From: Batrachochytrium dendrobatidis JAM81
Taxonomy: Eukaryota; Chytridiomycota; Chytridiomycetes; Rhizophydiales
NCBI RefSeq assembly: GCF_000203795.2
Contig: NW_006281102.1
Coordinates: forward strand, 476,567 to 540,566
Direction of reading: 5' to 3'
Length of the DNA: 64,000 bases
Shown: positions 23,853 to 33,889 of the stretch, piece after piece
Layout of the letters: each line of letters begins with the position of its first letter
How positions within the stretch are numbered: position 1 is the stretch's first letter
Program-made: the position numbers and the translations under genes
Notes under the pieces: model-generated
What the model was told of the DNA's origin: nothing
The model's database searches: none
What the model saw: the letters and a program-made list of their open reading frames with translations, nothing else

Positions 23853-26026
23853 ATGATGCAGTGTTTTTCATTGAAAACACTGTCTATGAGCAGAACTATT
23901 TCATTGACGGTTGGTGTTGATTCATTGAATGGGAATCTTCAACATTGGATTCGGCTATGCATGGTCTACTCACATGGCTATATATAACTATGTAATGATA
24001 AACAGACTATTCGCTCATTGTCAGTCAGCAGCACTGGAACCGCTTTGGATCAAGCACACCTTCTTGCTTCGGCATTTCTTGATCAGGAACGACTGCAAAT
24101 TCAAGGTCGTATTTCCAATCTCACTGAACAACTCAAGTCTGTAAAAGGAGAGGCTGCTTTAGGTTTGTTTTGTATTAAAGAACCGATCTGTATTTTCTTT
24201 CAAATAATGCTGTAGCAATTTCTCAACCATGCTGTCATATGGCAATCTCTTATCAACGCCATTGTAATCTATTTTTAGATTTAGAGCTCCAGATACGTCG
24301 CAGTAAAGTAGAATACGATCTATCCAGCATTGAAACTCATCGTTTGTTCAATGATGGAAAAGGTATCCATTTAGTATACATGTTTTATCCGAGTCATGGA
24401 TCAGCAGAAATACTAATTGCAATCTATTCAATAGTTGGTAAGCGCTCAGAGCAGCTTGGCGAAGATGTGTTTTTTACAATGATCAACCGCAGATGGAGGG
24501 ATTATTTACGACCTAAGCTTCTCAAAAGTGCCCAGCAATGGAAACTCATGAAGGATGTTTTTCCTGCTGATTTTGTTCCAACTCTTGGATTGAATATCAA
24601 CTTTCCCAAATCAAATTGGCTTGCTCCTTTTGGTCAGCATGTTGATCCTACCAAGGTACTTATTTTTAGTGCTTTATGGACTTGTGTTTCCGGCAATGAT
24701 TGGCTGCTTACTCGTTGATTCTACCAAATCTAGTGCCTGTACTCCCCTGAAATAATTATTACTAGAGATTTTGATACTTTAAACACTGATCATTATACTC
24801 TATTAATGACTGATCTTGGTGAGTCTTGCATTTTTAATCGCTCTTATTTTTGTAGGCGTATGGCCTTTACAATAGCGTAAGCAGTAGATTCGTCATCTAA
24901 TATATTTGAAAAATAATCAATATAGACCGTCCTAATCTGGATACAAAATCTTACGAAGAATGGTGTCATTGGCTAGTGTAAGTCTAAAACCAACTGTAAT
25001 GTGCTTATTGTTGCTTGTGTAGTATTGCAATCTAATAGCAATTTACTCTTCAATAGCACGGACATTCCTGTTGGACGTTCCGCGGAATTCCCTGGTGGTG
25101 TATCACCTTTTTTCAAACCAGAACGACTTGTTAACATTGATCCTTTGTCAAAATTCGCGCCTATTGTGGAAGCCTCTCGTGCTAAATCCGATTCTCAATC
25201 TGAAAATCTCATTCCAGGAAATGTAGTGTTTCCCTATATTCCACCCCATCCAACATTCTCCAATCCTCGCCGTGTACATCGATATGTGGTAACACTTTTC
25301 AAGCAGCCCAACAAGACCACTCCACTCAACATCGATATGTCAAAACTGCAACTACAAGCAGAAACAGATCGAGCACAGATGGCCAACGCTCAAAAGGATC
25401 TGCCTCTATCAAGTCGTTTCCACGAGACCGAAGGTGAAATGGCCCTTCAAATGCGCGAACGTTTCCTTGTTGCTCCAACAATGAAATTTGCCAAGGACTA
25501 TAACTTGGAACTTGCTGGATTTGGTTTCATTACTTCATCATGGGTTCCTGAAACATCGCATGTATTTACAGGGCTGAATATCCACGAACCTGTTTATGGT
25601 AAAAAGTATAACCAGTTTCCCAAAACTCTAGCCTTGAGACTGCATGCATCCAAGGAAATGATGTCCGAGCTGAATAAGCCTATAGCACAGTTGACAAGGG
25701 AGGAAATAAAGAAACTGAATGCAGGAAAACGGCCCAGTTTTGATCGCAGCCGTGTTATAACAACGGGTGATGTGCAGCTTGGATTGATTCAAAAGGTCGA
25801 AGCAGAGCGTGCTGCTAAAGACAGCAATGAGCCAACCAAACAGCGCAAATCCAAGGGAATCAAGAATACAGAGCCAGTGATGACTCCAGTGAAAAAGATG
25901 CCGCGTTTAACAGAGATTGCTGCTGCTGCACTTGTGAGAAACAAGCCTTCTGACGTTGCATCCAAAATCCAAGGATCCATTACTTCTGAAATTCTAAACA
26001 GAAGAAACCGATTTGAAAACAGATAA
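23853..26026 (+). CDS. MRPL35: Mitochondrial large ribosomal subunit protein mL38 (PEBP fold)
   Basis: Seven exons, 23853-23913, 24025-24162, 24279-24362, 24435-24655, 24734-24818, 24926-24977 and 25057-26026, stay in phase and give 536 residues. The N-terminus (MQCFSLKTLSMSRTISLT) looks like a mitochondrial presequence; the next in-frame ATG is only one codon further on. A phosphatidylethanolamine-binding-protein domain is spread over the exons: SPEIIITRDFDTLNTDHYTL, MTDLDRPNLDTKSYEEWCHW, LVTDIPVG, then FPYIPPHPTF and HRYVVTLFKQ. This is the arrangement of the mitoribosomal PEBP protein mL38 (yeast MRPL35), with the helical N-terminal extension expected (MINRRWRDYLRPKLL). The last exon adds a basic tail. 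It could be another long PEBP protein, but the helical extension favours mL38. Confidence 0.78.
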
Positions 26027-26176
26027 ACGTTGTCTGCTCAAAGGGTGGAGCAATCTAGCAGAAATAAACTAAAGTTCAATAAGAGCTTGAAATCTATTCA
26101 TTGTTTATTATTGCTGAAATGGATGGTAAATCTGCACTTGCTTTCTGATTGAATATTTTGGCAAGAGTATCTTCAT

Positions 26177-28486
26177 TCAAGATTGAGCAAGATGTTTGAT
26201 CAAGGTATCATCGTCAATATCACCGCCATGAGTTAGTAGCGTACTAAGTTGCCATATTTTAAGTACTCCCTCGGCATCACCGCTTGCAAAGTATTCGGGC
26301 CTAATGGGGTTAAATAACCCTACTGGCGCAATTTTGACAGTAGATTCTGTAGCTTTGATCGTTACAGCCGGTGTACTTTGTGATACCTACCAGCACCATT
26401 ATAATCAACAAGTCAATGCAAAGCTACTTGAGATGGTGACAAAGTTGATTCGTATCTCACTTACAGTTAGGTCGTAAAAATGTATATTTCCCTCTTGAGT
26501 TGTGCACGCAAACACTGCAGATCGAAAGGGTGACCATTGGGCTGAACAAATTGGTTGCTCCGAAGGCTCCCATGTCATGATCGGCTTGGGCTAAACCAGT
26601 TGAATCCATTGGTATACAAGGTAATGCATAGATTGGCATTTCTAGTAAGTAATTAATGTAAAAGTAGATTAGTCCAATATGCAAAATACCGTGTTTATAC
26701 CTGTAGTTGGTTGTATAGTCTGATGGTACCATCACTGCCACAAGTAATGAATACATTCCGATGAAATGCTGATTGTGAAATGGACTGGACTGGCCCCACA
26801 TGCGACATATACGCCAGTGAAACTACATTTGGTAAGCTTTCTAGATCAAAATACACATATTTTAATTAGCAATGCCAACAGTCTATTCATATAAGAAATC
26901 AGAATGCAACGTGCGTAAATGACTGAACCGACCTTTAACCTCTTGTTTTGGTAAAATTTGCGTCACATTTGCAAGTGTACATTTCAATACATGACCAGAT
27001 TCTGTACCGATTAGGTAGTCTTGAGTGTTGTGTGTTGAAACAGATATAGATGTAATACCCACTGGCGAATCTAGTCTAGATTTGACTGTAGTTTGGCGTA
27101 TTCGACTTGAAATGTTGCTCAGCATGATTTGAGATCTAAGTAGAAATGCATGAATGAAATAAGCTTTGGTTGTTAATACAAATAAAACCATACTAAGCTA
27201 TTGATGCATTATATATAAATTTAAATTGTACTACTTGCATGGCTTTTGGTTTAGAAAGTTTATTGTCCAAGTCCCATATGAGTATCTTTCCATCATTTCC
27301 CACGGACATGAGCTATGGCACCATTCGATAAGTACAATTATAACGTCAAAAAAGCATTGCATGTTTGAAAAATGATTTTTAAATGCACCTACATCAAACT
27401 GGCCGTGTTTAGTAGAGCTTGGGATCCATACGACTTTTGCAATGGGTTCTTGATGTGCTAAAGCGGTTGAAGATGACAAGGCAATAATTGGATTTTGTGG
27501 GTCTGTGGTGGACCAAACAGTGATTTCACCATTGAATGCACCACCAGCAATTATAGATGGAATGTCTGGATGAAATGCGACACTCATCAAACAGCTCTGC
27601 ATGAATAAAATAAATGAGATTTGAGTAATCAATCTTTAAATTCCAGTATGTTGTCGGTGCATCTATGAACATCATAGTATTATACATACTGACGTTTCTG
27701 CAGTAAAGGTGCATGCATCAAAACCATGATTTCGATACGACATACTCCAAAGACTTATCATGCCTTTATGTGCACACCAACTAGTATGGTCTAGTCGACC
27801 GTGTCTGTGTTCAAATACGGTGACATGTGTTTAAATTCACAGTAGTGTACTAATGATAAAAAGGCTCCATTTGTATTAGATAAAACTCACGATGTGGCAA
27901 TGACTGAGCCGGCTTTGTTCCATGACAAATCTGTACAGCTCAAACCCGGAAGTTTGTGTGGGTGGTTGAATGTAGCTAAACAACTCACTGAATCAATTTC
28001 GTCTTCCCATTTGACATTGTAGCCTAAATTCAAATCAATCAACATCACAGCAGGCTAACCATAGAAATGGGTTTAAAGTAGTAAACCATTATTATATAGC
28101 AAGACTTTACCATGAAAAGCAGTGCTTTTGATATTCTGTAGCAGGAGAGACGAGATATCTGATTCAACGCGAGTCAGAAACGAAACCAAAGAGGGTAAAT
28201 CCAACTTGGTCGAGTTCAATTTAGATTTTGAAATAGGTTCACTATCAGTTTGTATCTAAATTTAGTAGCAATAATACTGGTGAGAACATGCATAACTGTG
28301 AACCAAGTACATGCTAATCTGTGTTCCTGCCACAAGTACCTGAATGGAGCAAGAGCGTGTTGTTTCTACAGCGGTATGGGTCGTTTCAATAGGGGAAGTT
28401 TGACAAGAAGTTGAAGCCAATACAGACTCTTTTTTCCAACAAGAAGCAATAGATACGTCGTTGAGGGAGGTGTTTGAGGAGAACAT
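26177..28486 (-). CDS. DYNC2I2: Dynein-2 intermediate chain 2 (WDR34), WD40 protein
   Basis: Subunit of the retrograde intraflagellar-transport motor; its presence implies a flagellated stage. The gene is split into about ten short exons from ATG 28486 to stop 26177. Exon boundaries in the middle are approximate. The N-terminal part is Ser/Thr-rich, followed by a helix (LPSLVSFLTRVESDISSLLL) in the light-chain-binding position. WD40 blades include TDLSWNKAGSVIATS, SCLMSVAFHPDIPSIIAGGA, GEITVWSTTD, LMSVGNDGKILIWDLD, DYLIGTESGHVLKC, RNVFITCGSDGTIRLYNQL, ICSAQWSPFRSAVFACTTQE and the terminal blade ending FASGDAEGVLKIWQLS. The last two blades match WDR34 closely. A CACGTG site lies 50 bp upstream in the promoter shared with CHS7. 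Confidence 0.85.
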
Positions 28487-28535
28487 GATAAGCCAAAAAG
28501 TGGATTTGATGAAATCGCAAGAAGGCGGGTTAAGT

Positions 28536-28541
28536 CACGTG
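28536..28541. promoter_or_regulatory. CACGTG motif in the DYNC2I2/CHS7 divergent promoter
   Basis: AAGTCACGTG between the DYNC2I2 start (28486, -) and the CHS7 start (28734, +). Same core as the other promoter sites. Confidence 0.42.
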
Positions 28542-28733
28542 GAAAGGAAACAACTTTAAACGACAAATCGGAAGTTTTGACTGACCACAACAGCAACTAC
28601 TGTGAAAGTGAAGCGATCACAACTATTGCTGGAGAAACTGTATTGCTGTAAAGAGCTTTCTGGAAGTTTCTTTATTCTAGACTTATCTGAACTTGGGAAA
28701 CAGCACTCACAATAGACAGCTCCACCATTGGCC

Positions 28734-30323
28734 ATGTCGTACATCAACACACCAGCCAAGTTTGCCTTTGGCTCATATGACTATGCATGCAATCAACTAG
28801 CAATGCCACTATGTCCACTAGTGGGCTCTTCCAGTGTAGAACCAATATGCTATTCCCGTAATGTAGAAGTGGCCAGTACTCTTGTTTTTGAGCCTGGTAA
28901 GTCGATATCGATCCAATAGACTATTGCTCTACTAATCAACGATACTCTCAAGGATGGATAGAATCTCCATCCTTGAGTCCATTGACAAACCCTGCCTTTC
29001 CAGAATCAGTTTGGTAATGCTTTGTGGTGTTGGTGTACTCATACTACATGACTCGGGACAATCGTACTATATCCACCCCGATTCGACTGCATTGCTTGCC
29101 CATCCATACCTAGTGTTGATATGCTAGGTTTGCAGATATGTTTATGGCACTACCTCTTGTTAAATGGCTGATGCCATTCTCCGACATACTAAAGCAACTG
29201 ATTACAGCCACCACTGATTTGTAATTCCTTCCAGGCCCACCCTTTCACTGCATCCCTCTAGATTCCGCCTAACCGACTCTCCCGTTGAATACACTTATTT
29301 CATTACTAACCTTTATAACATGTCTGGATATTGATACCCTTTCCACATTCAGCTACTCTGATGATCCATTTAGTTGCTTTGGTCATGACCTCTATCATGA
29401 TTTTTCATATCAAGTCAAAGTACACGGCTGTGGGTATGTTTAGTCTTTTGTGCACACGAATGTTTGAAATTCCAATTTTCTACTGGATACTGTGATAAGC
29501 ACTGACAGTTCTTGCTCTTTAAACTTATGCCTCAAGGCCGCAAGGAAATTGTTCTTTTCTTTTATCTCTATGCTGCTACAATCCTAGTCGAATTCTTTGT
29601 TCTTTCTGGCATTATTCCCACATCTTTTAATGGATACCTTGTAAGTCTCGCTACCTTGAATTGTCTTGTTAGTTATATTGTACTCACTTTAATGGTGATT
29701 GGAATACACTCTAGTACTTTGTGGCTGCGCATATTGGATTGGGAATGGCTACTCTTTGGGCACTCTTTGTTAATGGGTTTGTTCCCTTTCAATGGATCGA
29801 AGATGGCACTCGACTTTCTCTTTGGACTCTTCGTATTTCCTCTATAGTTATTTTTTGTGTTAGCTTCTTTATCAGTATCGCAACATTCCAAAGCGTTGCT
29901 GGGTTTTCAAAAACGAATCCTACCTTCTTGTGGATCTGGTACTTTGTCTTTGGTGGCGCGTTTGTCTTCATCTACATTGCTTGCCAAGTCTCGGTTGTGA
30001 TCACTTCTCTTGAAGACCGCTGGCCACTGGCAGACATTTCCTTTGGTGTTGTCTTTTTCATTGCTGGACAGGTTTTCAATTTTGCTCTTAGTCCCCAAAT
30101 CTGCGAGTTGACAAAACATTATGTGGATGGTACATTTTTTGGCACCATATTTACACTGCTGAGTGTCATGATGGTGTACAAATTTTGGGATTCAATCACC
30201 AAGGAAGACTTGGAGTTTAGCGTTGGAGGAAAAGGAAATAACTGGGAGATTCATGATCCCCTTTTGGGAGATTCGGCCATGGCTTCGTTTGCCAAGGGAA
30301 ATGATCCAGTTCCGCATAGATAA
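28734..30323 (+). CDS. CHS7: Chitin synthase export chaperone
   Basis: Polytopic ER protein that lets class IV chitin synthases leave the ER. Four exons, 28734-28896, 29353-29433, 29537-29640 and 29715-30323, splice in phase to 318 residues, the normal CHS7 length. The luminal N-terminus has the family pattern FGSYDYACNQLAMPLCPLVG, IEPxCYxRNVE-type PICYSRNVEVASTLVFEPG, then IHLVALVMTSIMIFHIKSK and YTAVGRKEIVLFFYLYA. At least six further membrane helices follow, and the tail is short and polar (ITKEDLEFSVGGKGNNWE). Intron 1 is 456 nt, several times longer than the neighbours' introns, and holds a 12-bp inverted repeat. It is the main evidence that this genome belongs to a chitin-walled fungus. 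Confidence 0.94.
28947..28977. repeat. Perfect 12-bp inverted repeat inside CHS7 intron 1
   Basis: Arms CTCAAGGATGGA (28947-28958) and TCCATCCTTGAG (28966-28977) are separated by a 7-nt loop. The transcript could form a stable stem near the start of the unusually long intron. Confidence 0.75.
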
Positions 30324-30585
30324 CTTAAGGTTTTAATTATGTATTTTGAGTTTCGTTCTTTGTGATGCTCGGCATGATATTGTCCTGGTTGCTGGAGCAG
30401 TCACCGCACTGGTTTGTTTTCCATTTCTTTTCCATTCAAGTCTTATTTTTTACTTCAGTGCGAGGTGGGCCATTTTTTTTCAAGTTGTGAATAGGTTAGC
30501 AATAATATTTGGAAATATTTCCTAAAATAATTCAAATGGTTTTGTAATTGGGTTTATTTGGAAGCAGTTGAATATAAGAGTTGAT

Positions 30586-31332
30586 TTAGAGTGATCCTGA
30601 ATCCGTTTTGAGAACAAGTGGCTTTAATTCTGATACCCGTTTCTCAATGGACTTCTTTGTCTCGAGCCAATTGTCATTTAGTATGGAATACCACAGCGTA
30701 TCTCTCACCATGCCTTTAAAACGCATATGTTTTTTAAAAGTACCTTCGTATTGGAATCCACATGCCAGAGCACATTTCTGGCTAGGGACGTTCAAATGAT
30801 GTGTTTTCCACTCAACCCGAGCAAACCCATTCACACAAGGGTCGTCTGGTGAAAGAAACTCGTCGGGAAGAAAATGAGAATACTCGATAGCAAACCGGGT
30901 CAAAAGGTATGTAGCCTCGAAAGCAATCTGTTGAGACTGAAACTGAGGTGCAGTCCAGATATGGCCAATTTCAACTACATGGAAACTGGGACGAATTTCA
31001 AGATAACAGATGATACCTATAGGAATGGGTTGAGTTGAGTCAGTTGGAATAGATTGAATCATGTACATTAATTTAGTTGGATCAGTTGTCCATGATTCCA
31101 AGTAAGTAGAGTAGGTTTCTTTAGTAGTGAATGGACCAGATGGCATGTACTTGTATAAATCATTTCCGGTGCATGAGTAGATGTAAAAACTGGATATCAA
31201 CTCCTGCGTGAGATGGGTAGCATCAATAGGAACAAGTTGAATTCGTTTGCCTCTGATGATACAGGGAGCAATGGAAGTGCACGAGCCAGTATACTCGCAC
31301 GGTGTGGTTGAATAGATGGATTGGTTAGTCAT
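30586..31332 (-). CDS. GNAT-family N-acetyltransferase (RimJ/RimL type)
   Basis: Single-exon gene of 248 residues from ATG 31332. The layout is that of RimJ/RimL acetyltransferases: an N-terminal strand IRGKRIQLVPIDATHL, a mid region KLMYMIQSIPTDS...IGIICYLEIRPSFHVVEIGH, the acceptor-site strand IWTAPQFQSQQIAFEATYLL, and the C-terminal FARVEWKTHHLNVPSQKCAL followed by GFQYEGTFKKHMRFKGMVRD and TLWYSILNDNW. These last blocks are typical of enzymes acting on free small substrates or protein N-termini. The cytosolic substrate cannot be told from sequence. It converges with CHS7. Confidence 0.82.
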   Translation of the reverse strand: MTNQSIYSTTPCEYTGSCTSIAPCIIRGKRIQLVPIDATHLTQELISSFYIYSCTGNDLYKYMPSGPFTTKETYSTYLESWTTDPTKLMYMIQSIPTDSTQPIPIGIICYLEIRPSFHVVEIGHIWTAPQFQSQQIAFEATYLLTRFAIEYSHFLPDEFLSPDDPCVNGFARVEWKTHHLNVPSQKCALACGFQYEGTFKKHMRFKGMVRDTLWYSILNDNWLETKKSIEKRVSELKPLVLKTDSGSL

Positions 31333-32155
31333 GTCTAAAATTAACAAACAAATCGAGTCTATTTATGGTCAATCTGCTGCTTGGCAGGTACCCTTGCAAT
31401 AACCATTTTCAGTCAGTCTCAATTGTTCAAGCATTGACTGAAGATCTTAATTCTCGCAAAGCTTGATACCAATGGTTGCGGTATAGACAGTCAAAGCCTT
31501 TCAAGCAGGGTGATTTCAACTGGATTTACACACACAAATTGAATGCTTAATTTACTACGTCGAACCCAAAACGGCTCTTTGAACATTACAATTAGTTGCT
31601 GGTAAAGTATCTGCAGCTGTCCCAAAATTGTTGAACATTGATAGTGTATGTCTGTGGGACTTGAAGTGTTGATTGCACTATGAACCCTTTGCATGTGCTT
31701 GGGCTGTGATTACCAATTGATATCACCCTAACCTCTGTTGAAAGATATATAATAATCAGGGACTCAACAATGATGTTTGAACTGAGACCCATATAGCTTT
31801 CTTGTTTTCTTCTTCCCTAATAAAACAGCGCAATTAGCTACTGGTTCATCCCTTTACATCTTTAATCAACTGACATACTTTTCGACTATGATGAACATTG
31901 ATATGTCATCTAATGTCTGCGATCTTCAAAAACAAGATACATTGTGAGTAGCCTAGCAGACTGATTTTAAAAATCAAACATTCATTTCATCATGATAAAA
32001 ACAATATTCCCATAGGATATTTGACGAGCCTCATTAAAGCATAATAAACAAAAACTTTTAGAAAATAAAGTTGATGATGGATTGAAACCAGTAGCAAGTC
32101 GAGAGAATCAAGTAAATGTATTGACTATTTTAAAAAACAGTCGAGTAAAAATCTA
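31333..32155. other. Intergenic region, no gene seen
   Basis: About 820 bp between the GNAT 5' end and the 3' end of the DUF4436 gene, both on the minus strand. Only short, compositionally poor open frames occur. I see no repeat terminus, and no RNA gene that I can support. Confidence 0.5.
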
Positions 32156-33656
32156 TTAGGACCGGGAATCGTATAGAGTATTTTGGGTATTGCTCATGGC
32201 TTGGCTCTGACCATTACGATGTGGAGAAAACCCATGCTCTTGTGGAGAATAGGTTGGTTGCATACCAGTGACTTTTACAACAGTAGAATGGGGTTCGGAA
32301 GCGAGGGTTGTATTCGAAGATCCGTTGATAGGAGGGTCTGATCTGACCTTGTCACGCTTGTATTTCGTAATGTAATTGATAATTAGCAGTAGACAAGACA
32401 CAGCGACAAGAACCATATTCCACATAAACCCGGCAACATCAACAGAGCTTCCAATCACAGGTGCGCCTGGTTGAGAATTTCGCAGAGCAGGCAAGGCAAA
32501 AAGGAGTGATGCTGTAATGGAGATTGTAGGTGGCTCAACTTTACGATCTCGTAGCCAAAGTGTAATGGTTAAAGTAAAGGCAGATAGCGATAGAGCCCAC
32601 ATGATGATCACTACAATCTATGTACATGAATACAACGAGCAATGAATTAGTGATCAAACTATTTCAAAGCCACATGTTTAATCAGCTGGAAAGATCAGCG
32701 TTACCATGGAAAAGAACTTTGTGGTCCAAGATCGCTCAATGAATGTATCTACAATAATAATGCCGCTAGTTCCACCAGCATTTGCAATTTCAAGTGCAAC
32801 GGTCCACGACTGAACAGCTCCGACAATACCAGCTACTAGAGGAACGCTTTGACTGTTGGATAAAGTGTTAGAATAGACTCCGAACATTACAGCCATATTC
32901 ACGTGAAATGGAACATCAAACAAGTCGGAATACATAAACAGCCAATCTCATCATAAATACAGAAGCGCTCCATTTCCGACAAATCTGACAGTAAAATAGG
33001 ATTCAAAATCGACCAATAGTGGCAAACTTTGATAAAACATGCACTTGTCAACAAGACGCCACTTCAAAAAATCCACTTGATCAGTAGATGATGGAAATTG
33101 AGAGTGAACGAGCATGCATAACCAAGAGCAAGGCATTAAGTGACTTGGAGTATACGTACTTGAAAAAACTGTTCCGATACGAAGCGATATCAAAGTATGT
33201 CTTGTACTTGTCAAATGGATACAAGTTGGGCTGGCCTACATCGATAGGAATAGCTATATCAAATGATGGAATAATAGACCCTTGCTTCATGGCAGTTTGC
33301 TTTCCACCGACAATCAGTAAAACATCACTAGCAAGTCGGTTGTAAGCATAGTTGGTGGAATTGTCTTGTAGACTGTATGTACCCCAGGGATAAGCGTTGA
33401 AGTGCACTTTGAAATTGAATCCAGCAACATCGACATTGGTGACGTTGCCCATAATAAGTATGCCATCAAAGGGAGTTCCATTAGAAAGAATCGAGAATGG
33501 ATCGCCATTGACGGTAGCTACTTGTTGAAGCTTTTTGTTGGCCTCGTTATTATTCAGGATGGTAGAAACTGGAACAAATATCACCAAAAACAACAGGACA
33601 ATGCTGACTGCAACTATTTGAATAATGTGTGAGCGCTTTAGATTGAGTTTTAGCAT
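32156..33656 (-). CDS. DUF4436-family integral membrane protein
   Basis: Three exons, 33656-33160, 32852-32705 and 32617-32156, splice in phase to 368 residues. An N-terminal signal anchor (IIQIVAVSIVLLFLVIFVPV) is followed by a lumenal/extracellular part with VDVAGFNFKVHFNAYPWGTY and the family hallmark YPFDKYKTYF, then FIERSWTTKFFSM. Three C-terminal helices lie around IVVIIMWALSLSAFTLTI, ITASLLFALPALRNSQPGAP and FMWNMVLVAVSCLLLIINYI. LFALPALRN..PG is characteristic of DUF4436 proteins, widespread in chytrids and of unknown function. Intron 1 is 307 nt and contains a terminus of the dispersed TIR repeat; reading through it would give a spurious ORF made of repeat sequence. Confidence 0.78.
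32887..32960 (+). repeat. TIR element fragment inside DUF4436 intron 1
   Basis: TTACAGCCATATTCACGTGA followed by AATGGAACATC matches the family terminus. The next bases (AAGTCGGAATACATAAACAG) resemble the interior of the copies at 5855 and 60605. No right terminus is evident within the intron, so this is a partial or degraded copy. Confidence 0.65.
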
Positions 33657-33889
33657 TGGGATATATTTGAAATTGAATCAGGATTGCCAGGATATGGTAT
33701 AAAGTGAGTATGTCAATTACACTCGATGGATGTGATGAAATCCGCGGATAAGTTGGTGTTAAACTTTTGACTGTTGTCATAGCTTGATTCATTGGCAACC
33801 TGCGGCTATACTACATGTGATTTCTCGTGATTTTAAACCCTGACAATGCTTAAAGCATTTTTGACTGCTATTCTGAGCAGCAGCCTTGT

